Assembly (NCBI GenBank): GCA_029261405.1 | Contig: JAJDBK010000047.1 | Location: 19,221-83,220, forward strand | DNA: 64,000 nucleotides | Direction: 5' to 3' | Source: Nitrospinaceae bacterium | GTDB taxonomy: Bacteria; Nitrospinota_A; UBA7883; JAJDBK01 | Shown: piece after piece, positions 9,256 to 16,756 of the stretch | Layout: each line of letters starts with the position of its first letter | Position numbering within the stretch: position 1 is the stretch's first letter | Made by a program: the position numbers and the translations under genes | The notes under the pieces: model-generated | The model's input: only the letters and a program-made list of their open reading frames with translations | Database searches by the model: none | Told to the model about the DNA's origin: nothing

Positions 9256-9827
9256 AGCTTAGCGCCACTTGATTGAATCGAATCCAGCCTCTCTTTCATT
9301 ATCTCATCATTAGCCGAAGAAATATCAACTTGAATAAATCCCTTCCAAGTTTTCAGATCACGACGATGTGACCATAAGCTGTACCAATAGGATATTTGTT
9401 TGACCTGCAATTTATTCATCTTCTCGCCAAGGACATGATAAAAGGCATCAACATTATACTAGTCTTTTGTGTTGCTACTCTGAAATAGCGCAGGCTGTTT
9501 TATTAACAATGACTGTTGGGTTTCGCCTTCGGGTAGATAATAAAACGTAACGACATCAATATCTCGTGGTGAACGTGACTCAAGGTCTTCAACATTTTCA
9601 AGAAAGCTCTCATCCAGCCATTGAAAGCCCTTAGTGATTCCAACCTTGGAAAGTTCCAACCTAAAATCAAGAAGCCCTTTTAGCATTTTAATTCTATCAG
9701 GCGAAGTCGCAAACTGGTCGATTACGTGATCCAAATCAGTTTCGTAGGGTGACCGGTTAGGATGCGCTCCTGGAAGTCCGGGAGATACTGGTGGCAGTAC
9801 GCCTGCCATATTCCATTCAGGAATCAT
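9252..9827 (-). pseudogene. Nucleotidyltransferase-like gene interrupted by an in-frame TAG
   Basis: Frame translation gives 122 residues from MIPEWNMAGVLPP to SSNTKD, then TAG (9459-9461), then 59 more codons in the same frame (YNVDAFYHVLGEK through QISYWYSLWSHRRDL and TWKGFIQVDI) to a TGA at 9252-9254. Both halves read as one protein of about 190 residues. FQWLDESFLEN followed by PRDIDVVTF resembles the (G)S...DxD active-site pattern of minimal (MNT-type) nucleotidyltransferases, and the MIPEWN...LPP opening resembles DUF6932-type proteins. The continued frame and the GTGA coupling to the next gene show that the downstream part belonged to this gene. The TAG may be a nonsense mutation, a sequencing error or a readthrough site. 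An internal ATG at 9419 could give a 45-residue product. Confidence 0.75.
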
Positions 9828-9960
9828 ACACGTCTCTGAATCTGGGCCTTAAGATCAGGTCGCCAAAAAAAAAAGTTCAAACGGTAACAACGAACAACAC
9901 CCACACAATAAGCCATGATTGTACAACATATTTACATAAAGAAGGCATGTAGCAAAAACC

Positions 9961-10641
9961 CTACTCCGAATAGTGGGCGTTTGTGATTGTGAACGTTGGG
10001 GAGATACGTTTTACCCCTTCGTCCAGCTCGAATGTGGCTTTTGTCGCTTCTCCCGGCGGGAAGGGGCCGGGCACCTCCGCAAGAGAGTGTTTGTACGATT
10101 CGGCGTTATCGAGGTAATCATCAAACACTTCTGTCACCTTGATTTTTATGTAAAAGCTGGATATCTCCTTGTCGCCGTTATTCCTGACGTTGCATTCCAT
10201 TGAACCTTTCATATCCGGGAAACAGCCGAACCTTATATATCTTTTTGCGTAATCAAAAGCGGTGGCAACCTCCTCTTCCCCTCTTCTCGATTGGCCTTTG
10301 AGTTTGTTTATCCGGCTGATGGTCTTCTGCAGTTCGCTCGGTTCCTTTTCCGTCACTACATCTTCTTTTTGCTTATCAATGTAGAACAGGTATCCACCCC
10401 CCACTACAATCAGCAGTATTATCAGGTTTTTTATGGTCTGGGTGTAGTTGACCATTTCAGCCGGTTCATTGACCGGCAGGGAGCTTCGAGGGGGTTGTTT
10501 CACCTTTTGTGTTGAGTATTTTGGCTGGGCGGATTTGGAACGCGCTTTATTGTAGAAAACTCCACACTTCGGGCACTCATCGGCGGACCCCACATCGTTT
10601 TCTGACCGTGTGTATCCGCATTTAGGACATGACAGGTCCAT
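9961..10641 (-). CDS. Zinc-ribbon membrane-anchored protein of unknown function
   Basis: A 226-residue protein with an N-terminal zinc ribbon (CPKCGY at residues 5-10 and CPKCGVFY near 23-30), a basic Pro/Ser-rich linker, one transmembrane helix (about 70-90, LIILLIVVGGGYLFY), a charged helical stretch and a C-terminal beta-rich domain (about 130-226). The last part contains GSMECNVRNNGDKEISSFYI and looks like a FxLYD-type immunoglobulin-like fold, common in small envelope proteins. The predicted topology is ribbon in the cytoplasm and beta domain outside. It has its own upstream gap on the minus strand. The function is unknown. Confidence 0.75.
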   Translation of the reverse strand: MDLSCPKCGYTRSENDVGSADECPKCGVFYNKARSKSAQPKYSTQKVKQPPRSSLPVNEPAEMVNYTQTIKNLIILLIVVGGGYLFYIDKQKEDVVTEKEPSELQKTISRINKLKGQSRRGEEEVATAFDYAKRYIRFGCFPDMKGSMECNVRNNGDKEISSFYIKIKVTEVFDDYLDNAESYKHSLAEVPGPFPPGEATKATFELDEGVKRISPTFTITNAHYSE

Positions 10642-10772
10642 GACTCCCTCCTAGGCGTTTCAGACTGTACTTAAGTATACGGGACCTATATCAACTTAAT
10701 AAACAAAAAACAGAAGAAGTGTCCGTTCGTATCGATTAACAGAGAAAGTAATGTTGATGGGATGCAAGAAAA

Positions 10773-11084
10773 GTGAAAACAAAAACTCTCGTAATGGCTC
10801 TACTGGTGTGTCTGGTAATGGTAACCACAGCCTCGGCCCACAGGGGCGGACCCGGATTCCGGGCGGGGTTCCATTTCAGTCCCGCGCCTTTCCACTCGGT
10901 TTTGCGGCTGCTCTTTATTCCGCCTCCGGTGGCTTTCCGATATGTGGAGCCTCGCGCGGTGGTTGTAGAGTCTCGCAAGGATACTGCCATCGATCTGACC
11001 GATCCTTACGTCTATCCCGATCAGCGCCTTTGCAAAGGGAATTGGGAATGGGAGGTGACTTCTCGACATTGGATCTGCCGGTAG
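10773..11084 (+). CDS. Small exported protein, His/Pro-rich
   Basis: A 103-residue protein from the GTG at 10773 (MKTKTLVMALLVCLVM), with a signal peptide ending TTASAHR. The mature part is rich in Pro, Phe and aromatic residues (GFRAGFHFSPAPFHS, then FIPPPVAFRYVEPRAVVVE) and ends with a Trp-rich tail, WEWEVTSRHWICR. This looks like small periplasmic proteins of the YXWV/PXWxxG type found in Proteobacteria, but I cannot assign a family. GTG is preferred over the in-frame ATG at 10794 because it supplies the basic N-region of the signal peptide. Confidence 0.6.
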   Translation: MKTKTLVMALLVCLVMVTTASAHRGGPGFRAGFHFSPAPFHSVLRLLFIPPPVAFRYVEPRAVVVESRKDTAIDLTDPYVYPDQRLCKGNWEWEVTSRHWICR

Positions 11085-11171
11085 AGCTTATTTTATTCAG
11101 GGTCGGCGCTCCCCTTCCTGATATAATCGGCTATTGTAAATCGTCGTTGTTTCACCGTTAATGGACCAGAT

Positions 11172-11576
11172 ATGAAAACGAAAGTTATGATAGTCGATGA
11201 CTCCGCCATGATGCGGGGCATCATAGCGGGGATCGTTTCTTCCGACCCCGATCTTGAGGTGTGCGGCAAGTACCCCAATGGCGAAGAAGCCCTGCTGGCG
11301 CTGGACAAGGTTACTCCCGATATCATCATGCTCGACATCGAAATGCCGGTGATGAACGGCATAGAGTTCTTGCGGCGAATAAAAACCGTAAGCTCCGCCA
11401 AGGTGATAGTCCTCTCGGTACTGACCCAGGCTTCGTCCAAGGTCTCCATCGACGCTCTCGACCTTGGCGCGGTGGCGCTGGTGGCCAAACCGTCCGGCGC
11501 AGTGAGTCTCGACCTGGAAGCGAAAAAAGGTCACGAACTGGTCAAGACGATACGGGAAGCGGCGGGACTCGATTAA
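11172..11576 (+). CDS. Stand-alone response regulator receiver (CheB-like receiver)
   Basis: A 134-residue receiver domain with the acidic pair in IVDDSAMMR, a phospho-acceptor Asp in PDIIMLDIEMPVMNG and the conserved Lys in ALVAKPSGA. The sequence after beta5 (AKPSGAVSLD) and the MNGIEFLRRI helix resemble the receiver of CheB methylesterases more than CheY, but the protein ends before any catalytic domain. No chemotaxis gene lies in the window. A TATAAT-like -10 is present at 11122-11127, without a clear -35. Its output is probably by protein-protein contact. Confidence 0.88.
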   Translation: MKTKVMIVDDSAMMRGIIAGIVSSDPDLEVCGKYPNGEEALLALDKVTPDIIMLDIEMPVMNGIEFLRRIKTVSSAKVIVLSVLTQASSKVSIDALDLGAVALVAKPSGAVSLDLEAKKGHELVKTIREAAGLD

Positions 11577-11603
11577 TTTAACCCCCTCCCATCGCTACCA
11601 GTA

Positions 11604-12167
11604 ATGCCCCTTCTAAACCGCATAAAAGATAACCTTGCCCCGCTGTTTGCGGTTTATGAAAATCGAATTTTTGTAGAGAATATAACTCCCGAATACCTTG
11701 CCGGAAAAGGGGCGAAGGCTGTTATCTTCGATCATGACGGAGTTTTAAGCCCCAGCCTGGCGAACTGTCCAGATACTACGGGTGAGAAACTTCTACTAGC
11801 TACGGTTAAGAGCTTCGATGAAGACACCGTTTTTGTCCTGTCGAACACACGCAGAAGGAAAAAGGAGCGAACCAAACTTTTCCAGGGCTCTTTTCCGGGG
11901 GTGACCTATCTTGTCGCAAAGGCGAAACCTGACCCGGAAGGTTTATTTACAGCCGCACATATTTCCGGGGTCGATACGTCTTCCATCGCGGTGGTGGACG
12001 ATGGGCTTTTGACAGGTGTGTTGATGGCTGTTGAGATGGGCGCCATACCGGTCTACGCCATCCGCAAATCTCTGGATGAAACCATTGAGGCCAAATTGAC
12101 CAGGCTCGTAACCACTTGGCCCCAGATCGCCCTGCTCAAGGTTGTACAGTTCTTATTTGGCAGGTGA
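11604..12167 (+). CDS. HAD-superfamily hydrolase, YqeG-like
   Basis: A 187-residue HAD protein. Motif I is VIFDHDGVLS (nucleophile Asp and D+2 acid), motif II the Ser in VFVLSNTRRR, motif III the Lys in AKAKPDPEG, and motif IV VVDDGLLTGVLMA. The compact layout and the LLTGVL segment resemble the YqeG/phosphatidylglycerophosphatase group. In that group motif IV normally reads GDQLLTD, so the second acid is replaced here by Gly, which may weaken metal binding. It follows the receiver gene by 27 bp and probably shares its transcript. The 3' end overlaps the converging glycosyltransferase by 15 bp. Confidence 0.75.
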   Translation: MPLLNRIKDNLAPLFAVYENRIFVENITPEYLAGKGAKAVIFDHDGVLSPSLANCPDTTGEKLLLATVKSFDEDTVFVLSNTRRRKKERTKLFQGSFPGVTYLVAKAKPDPEGLFTAAHISGVDTSSIAVVDDGLLTGVLMAVEMGAIPVYAIRKSLDETIEAKLTRLVTTWPQIALLKVVQFLFGR

Positions 12168-13232
12168 TTTATCGCAAAGGTGTAAAAAGATATCCTCAAG
12201 GCCGGTGGTGATACTCTTCGCATCGTATAAACTTCGCGCTTTATTGTAGCCGTTCAGGCCGACCCGCTTTGCGTTCTCCGGGTTGTTGAGCAGGGCAACC
12301 ACGGCGGATGCGTACTGCTCCGGATTTTGAGCCACAAATCCGTTGTAACCGGAGCTGACGAGTTCGGCCTGAGCGGAGTCTTTCGGGTGCGGGGTGTAGT
12401 GGGTTACCACCGGGAGTTTCGCCGCCATCGCCTCGGCAAGCGTAAGGCCGAACGTCTCACCCATTGACGCAAAGTGGGTAAAGAGAGATACCCCTTTCAG
12501 AAAACTCATTATCTCCGTCTCGACACCTGTCATCGGGTGAAGGACAAGGTTGTCGGCTATACCCTTCTCTTCGAAAAATCTGTGTGCCTCCGGAGTTATC
12601 CCGATGATATGAAATTTGCACTCCGGGACTTCGGCAACTATGGCGGGCGCCGCTGAAAGAAATGTAAACTCCCATTTCGTATTATCCGGTCGCCCTATCC
12701 TGCCAACCGCTTTTACTCCGTAATCACGGTCATCGAATCCGAACTTATCGAAATTATCGATATCGAGCGGGTAGTAGAGAACTTCATACCGGGGACCGAC
12801 AAGTGGCTTGCCCAACCACATCTGATATCTGGCGGCGCAACTGTAGGAGATGAGAATATGGCAGTCGATCATCTCGTTCTCTCTGGAGGTGTCGAGTCTG
12901 CCGAAGACGTTATGCTCCACCACAATCTGTATTCCCGCCTCTTTCGCCGCTGTTATGGCGCCCTCTTCGGCCCATCCGGCGCGGTGAATATGAAAAATAT
13001 CGGCGTTTAGGGTGGATAGATATTTGCCTAGGTAACGGGGGGAGGAGACTCGCAAGTCTATACCGAGTTCTTCTAAAACCTTCTCTTTTCCCGCGCTCCT
13101 GTCGAGTTCGAAAACGCAAACGGACACGTCAAACTTATCCTTGTCGAGGTATTTACAGAAAGTAAGAAGTGTCTTTTCCGTTCCTCCGAATCCAAGCGCG
13201 GGAGTAAACTGAACAACTTTAAGCTTTCTCAT
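12153..13232 (-). CDS. Family 4 (GT-B) glycosyltransferase
   Basis: A 359-residue GT-B fold enzyme expected to move a sugar from a nucleotide-sugar donor. The N-terminal half opens with VVQFTPALGFGGTEKTLLTF, the Gly-rich acceptor-side loop of GT4 enzymes. The C-terminal half holds the donor site, with VKAVGRIGRPDNTKWEF and the E-x7-E-type helix region GETFGLTLAEAMAAKLPVV. The acceptor is unknown; cell-surface polysaccharide or glycoprotein synthesis is the usual setting. It lies 15 bp downstream of the TPR gene on the same strand and is probably co-transcribed with it. Confidence 0.9.
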   Translation of the reverse strand: MRKLKVVQFTPALGFGGTEKTLLTFCKYLDKDKFDVSVCVFELDRSAGKEKVLEELGIDLRVSSPRYLGKYLSTLNADIFHIHRAGWAEEGAITAAKEAGIQIVVEHNVFGRLDTSRENEMIDCHILISYSCAARYQMWLGKPLVGPRYEVLYYPLDIDNFDKFGFDDRDYGVKAVGRIGRPDNTKWEFTFLSAAPAIVAEVPECKFHIIGITPEAHRFFEEKGIADNLVLHPMTGVETEIMSFLKGVSLFTHFASMGETFGLTLAEAMAAKLPVVTHYTPHPKDSAQAELVSSGYNGFVAQNPEQYASAVVALLNNPENAKRVGLNGYNKARSLYDAKSITTGLEDIFLHLCDKSPAK

Positions 13233-13247
13233 TTCCAGAGTCTTTCC

Positions 13248-14939
13248 TTACCTGATATCCTCTCCGAAAAAAGCCTCTTTGATCTTCTTTATTATCTCTT
13301 TGGCCAAATTCGCCAGGTCGCCATACTCAGCAAACTCTTCGGCAAGGGTAAGTTTAGGGTTTATATATAAAGCCTCCGTCAGCCTCGAAGCGGCCCCGGC
13401 CTGGTTTTGAAGCTCCAGATCCATCATCGCCATTTCACACAGTACGAATTCCCGTTTTTTTGGTCGATAGCTCATCACCTTTTTATAAGCTGACTTGGCT
13501 TTTTTATAATCGCCCTCTTCCCGAAAATTGCGGGCAAGTATTAAACCTGTCTGCTTCAGGTTTTCTATCACCACCTGTTTTCCCTCGTTACCCAGATCGT
13601 ACTGCATAAGCTCCACAAATATCATAAAGGCTCTTCCGTGCTCTTTGGCTTTGTTAAGTTCATTTGCAAAATTGTTGAATACAGGGCCTGCTTTCGTCGG
13701 GTCTTCTTTTGCGACCAACCGGAAAATCTTCTCCGCCATAGAATACTCCCCTTGCCGCGCCAGCAGTGTAGCCCTGTTGATGCGAAAATCGAGGTTTGTG
13801 GATGAATCAAGGCAATTTACCGAGCCGGTTTTTTCAAGGACCGCTCTGGTCAGGCCATCCACCTGCTCTCCGGCTCCCTGCACAAAACCGAGATCGTCAC
13901 TGTCGATCTCAGCAAGCGCCTTCACTACGTTACGGTATGGATCTTTTAGCATGGTTTCGTTCTGGCCCAGTTCCTCCTCCATCCGTGTTATGGTCGAAGT
14001 GGCGGATTCAAGATTGGTAAGCCCCATCAAAACTATTCGCTGTACATCCTTGAGGTCCTTCTTTCCTTTTTTGGTTTTCAGCATGGAAAAACAGCATAGC
14101 CCGACCTTTGCATAAGGTTCCGCCGAGCTTTTTTTAAGGAGAGCCGCTTCCCTGTAATCTTTCAAGGCGTGCAGATAATCCATCAGACTGTAGTAGGCGT
14201 CTCCCCTTTCAATCAGCAGTTCGTAGTTGCTACCTATGTTGATGGCTATGGAAAAGGCGTCGATAGCCTCCTGGTATTTCCTCTCGGTCATGGCTTTTTC
14301 AGCGATGGCGATCAGGGACTGGTATTTTTCTGTTTGTCCCGTATCTGGCCCCGGAGCCTTTTTCGCCTCTGGCGCCACAGGCAAGTTTTTCATCAAGCCG
14401 CATATTCCGGTCAACCCTTCGAACAACTCCTCGTAGTTTCTTTCCACCCCCGCATTGGGTGAAAGAAACAGTGCGTACCGGACGTTGTAGTTCCCCAGAA
14501 TCTGGAATATTTCCTGCTGTTTTTTCAAGGATGGCTGGGCGATCATAAGGGGTATGACACGTTCCAGATATTCATCCGGCAGGATCAGGGACAATCCTTT
14601 CAGCATGGTAACAAGACTACCCCTACCTGGAGGTGGCTGGTATTGCAGTAGCGCCAGATACCCCTTATCAAGATTCGTGAAAAGATTTTTCGATACTTGT
14701 GTATTGTCGCTACTCACAATACTGTGACACTCGAATCCGGTTTTTTTCAGAACATCGGGAATATTTCCCGCCAGGGTTTTGTCGGAAAAACAGGTAAAAA
14801 GAACCGGAAATTTCTTTACGAGAGGCGCAAGTTTGCCTTTGTACTTTAACGCGAGCTGCTGTTTGTAAGGCAGGTGTTTAAAGCTTGAGGAATCGGAGAT
14901 CATACTAAAAAGCTCTTTAACGTTTTGTTTATTTTCCAC
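13248..14939 (-). CDS. TPR-repeat protein, probably linked to the adjacent glycosyltransferase
   Basis: A 563-residue helical protein from a GTG at 14939. The first 190 residues match nothing I recognise and have a partly alpha/beta character (FPVLFTCFSDKTLAG; YNVRYALFLSPNAG). From about 205 there are TPR-like helix pairs (EKAMTERKYQEAIDAFSIAI; GDAYYSLMDYLHALKDYREA), and another set follows between 385 and 545 (RATLLARQGEYSMAEKIFRL; ALYINPKLTLAEEFAEYGDL). It has no signal peptide. With the glycosyltransferase 15 bp downstream it may act in protein glycosylation or surface-polymer assembly; this is an inference from position. Confidence 0.8.
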   Translation of the reverse strand: MENKQNVKELFSMISDSSSFKHLPYKQQLALKYKGKLAPLVKKFPVLFTCFSDKTLAGNIPDVLKKTGFECHSIVSSDNTQVSKNLFTNLDKGYLALLQYQPPPGRGSLVTMLKGLSLILPDEYLERVIPLMIAQPSLKKQQEIFQILGNYNVRYALFLSPNAGVERNYEELFEGLTGICGLMKNLPVAPEAKKAPGPDTGQTEKYQSLIAIAEKAMTERKYQEAIDAFSIAINIGSNYELLIERGDAYYSLMDYLHALKDYREAALLKKSSAEPYAKVGLCCFSMLKTKKGKKDLKDVQRIVLMGLTNLESATSTITRMEEELGQNETMLKDPYRNVVKALAEIDSDDLGFVQGAGEQVDGLTRAVLEKTGSVNCLDSSTNLDFRINRATLLARQGEYSMAEKIFRLVAKEDPTKAGPVFNNFANELNKAKEHGRAFMIFVELMQYDLGNEGKQVVIENLKQTGLILARNFREEGDYKKAKSAYKKVMSYRPKKREFVLCEMAMMDLELQNQAGAASRLTEALYINPKLTLAEEFAEYGDLANLAKEIIKKIKEAFFGEDIR

Positions 14940-14946
14940 CCGCTGG

Positions 14947-15393
14947 CTACTGAATACTACTCTTCTCCATCGCCCCTGTTGATACGGAGAATATCACAAA
15001 TACCAGAATAAAGGTCAGAATCACCTCCATGACAAACGACTGAAACACGCTCCCGGAAGGGAGTGTCGCGCCGAGGGTGACGCTCTCCGGGAACATCAGT
15101 TTCAAGACCAGACTGGCCAGAATGGCGCCAGCAAGTTGACCTGCGATGTAATAAATCAGGTCAGTCTTCGACAACCTTCCAGCGGTCCAGAAAGCGATAC
15201 TTACAGCCGGGTTGATATGCGCCCCGGATACGTTGCCGATCGAATAGATCATGGCTGTGACGATCAGGCCGAATGTCGCCGATATCCCCACGTGGGTTAC
15301 CACGCCACCATACAGCTCGTTTGTCATGATCGCTCCTGTTCCGGCGAAAACCAGACAGAAGGTTCCTCTCGTTTCGGAGATATATTTGTTCAT
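14947..15393 (-). pseudogene. Aquaporin/MIP channel, truncated after the first half
   Basis: The 148-residue product begins like AqpZ/GlpF channels (MNKYISETRGTFCLVFAGTG) and carries the first pore motif, NPA, in GAHINPAVSIAFW. It continues through the third and fourth membrane helices and stops at SVSTGAMEKSSIQ, just where full-length channels (about 230 residues) proceed to the second half-helix. The second NPA (usually NPARS) and last two helices are missing and are not found nearby. The next gene starts 8 bp after the stop. A monomer with one half-helix cannot form a normal MIP pore, so this is most likely a deletion remnant. Confidence 0.8.
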
Positions 15394-15586
15394 TGTTTTA
15401 ATGGGCGCCTCAGGATATTCGCAATGGTATCACGGCGCCAAATCAAATAAGTGACCTTAATTGGAATGGTGTTATCATGGAGGCCGCAAAAGGGGATAAT
15501 GGAGAAACCTTCACTGAGTTCTTCCCCCTTATAATCAACTGTTTTTTCTTTATTATTCGTAAGCTCCATGAGCGGGGGACACAAAT

Positions 15587-16756
15587 ATGAGTAACAACAA
15601 AAAAAGCGGCGGTCTTGGCGGCATTATTCTTGGGCTGGGGCTTTTCCTGGGCGCGTTTCCATTGCTTTTCCTTAACGAAGGGCGGGCGGTGCAGACTGCA
15701 AGGGCGCTCGACGAGGGCGCCGGACTGGTTATATCCCTTCCCGCCCCTACTATCGAGCAGGCAAACTCCGGCAAACTGATCCATGCGTCGGGCGAAGTTG
15801 TCACCGAAGACATACTGCAAGATCAGATGTTTGGTATTTCGACCAACGCTATCAAGCTAAAACGTTCGGTTCAGATGTACCAGTGGGAGGAGGTTGAGGA
15901 GAAGCGGAGTGAGGATAAAAACCCCACATACAGTTATAAAAAAGTCTGGTCCAGCTCCACGATAGATTCCGGCGGTTTCAGGCAAAAAGGTTACAATAAT
16001 CCCGGCTCGTTTCGGGTTGAAGGTCAATCCCAAAAAGCTGGCATTGTAACTTTCGGTGAGTTCTCCCTGGGTGGCAACCTGATTGACATGATAGATTTCT
16101 ATTCCAATCTGAACGTCACCGACGAAAATCTGGCCGCCGTCTCCGGGTCGATGAAGGGGCTTTTGCATCTGATTCCCAACGGATATTATCTTGGAAAAGC
16201 GTCCGGCGCTCCGATGATCGGCGACCACAAAATCACCTTCTCCCAGGTGCGACCCCATACGATGAGTCTGCTTGCAAAACAGGTCGGCTCCACCCTCACC
16301 GCCTACACCACCACCAACGGCACAGATATCCTGATGATTGATGATGGTGTCCATACAGCCGAGAGCATGTTCAAGGCGGCCCATACACGAAATACCATGC
16401 TGACATGGGCTATCCGTGTTGGCGGATTTTTCATGATGTACATCGGGCTTATGATGTGCATGTCTCCCATGCTGGCCCTGACCAGTTTCATTCCGGTTTT
16501 GGGACGGGTGGTGGAGAACGCCGCAAGTCTCGTGGCGGGTATTCTGGCGTTTTCGTTCTCATTTATCACGGCGGCTTCCGCATGGGTGATTTACAGGCCG
16601 GTACTTGGGGTTTCATTGCTGGCTGTTGGCGGAGCCGCCCTTTTTGCCATAGTGTCGATGGTGAACAAGGAGAAGAAAACTTTTGCGCCACCACCAACGC
16701 CGAACGCAGGGCCTACGGCGCCACCACCTCCACTACCCGGAGGCGGACAGGGTTAA
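15587..16756 (+). CDS. TMEM43-family membrane protein
   Basis: A 389-residue protein resembling bacterial relatives of TMEM43/LUMA. An N-terminal transmembrane helix (about 9-30) ends in the typical PLLFLNEGRAV, followed by a large extracytoplasmic region with QWEEVEE and the KVWSSSTIDSGGF block. The C-terminus has about three clustered transmembrane helices (about 275-365) and a Pro-rich tail (APPPTPNAGPTAPPPPLPGG). The start ATG has a strong Shine-Dalgarno sequence (GGGGG 9-13 bases upstream). The function of prokaryotic members is not established as far as I know. It stands alone and converges by 4 bp on the PAS/GGDEF gene. Confidence 0.8.
   Translation: MSNNKKSGGLGGIILGLGLFLGAFPLLFLNEGRAVQTARALDEGAGLVISLPAPTIEQANSGKLIHASGEVVTEDILQDQMFGISTNAIKLKRSVQMYQWEEVEEKRSEDKNPTYSYKKVWSSSTIDSGGFRQKGYNNPGSFRVEGQSQKAGIVTFGEFSLGGNLIDMIDFYSNLNVTDENLAAVSGSMKGLLHLIPNGYYLGKASGAPMIGDHKITFSQVRPHTMSLLAKQVGSTLTAYTTTNGTDILMIDDGVHTAESMFKAAHTRNTMLTWAIRVGGFFMMYIGLMMCMSPMLALTSFIPVLGRVVENAASLVAGILAFSFSFITAASAWVIYRPVLGVSLLAVGGAALFAIVSMVNKEKKTFAPPPTPNAGPTAPPPPLPGGGQG

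Noticed and set aside
8257..10000. Integrative element with attachment sites around the nucleotidyltransferase module
   Set aside because: No integrase, tRNA target or convincing flanking direct repeat was found; only the base composition hints at transfer.
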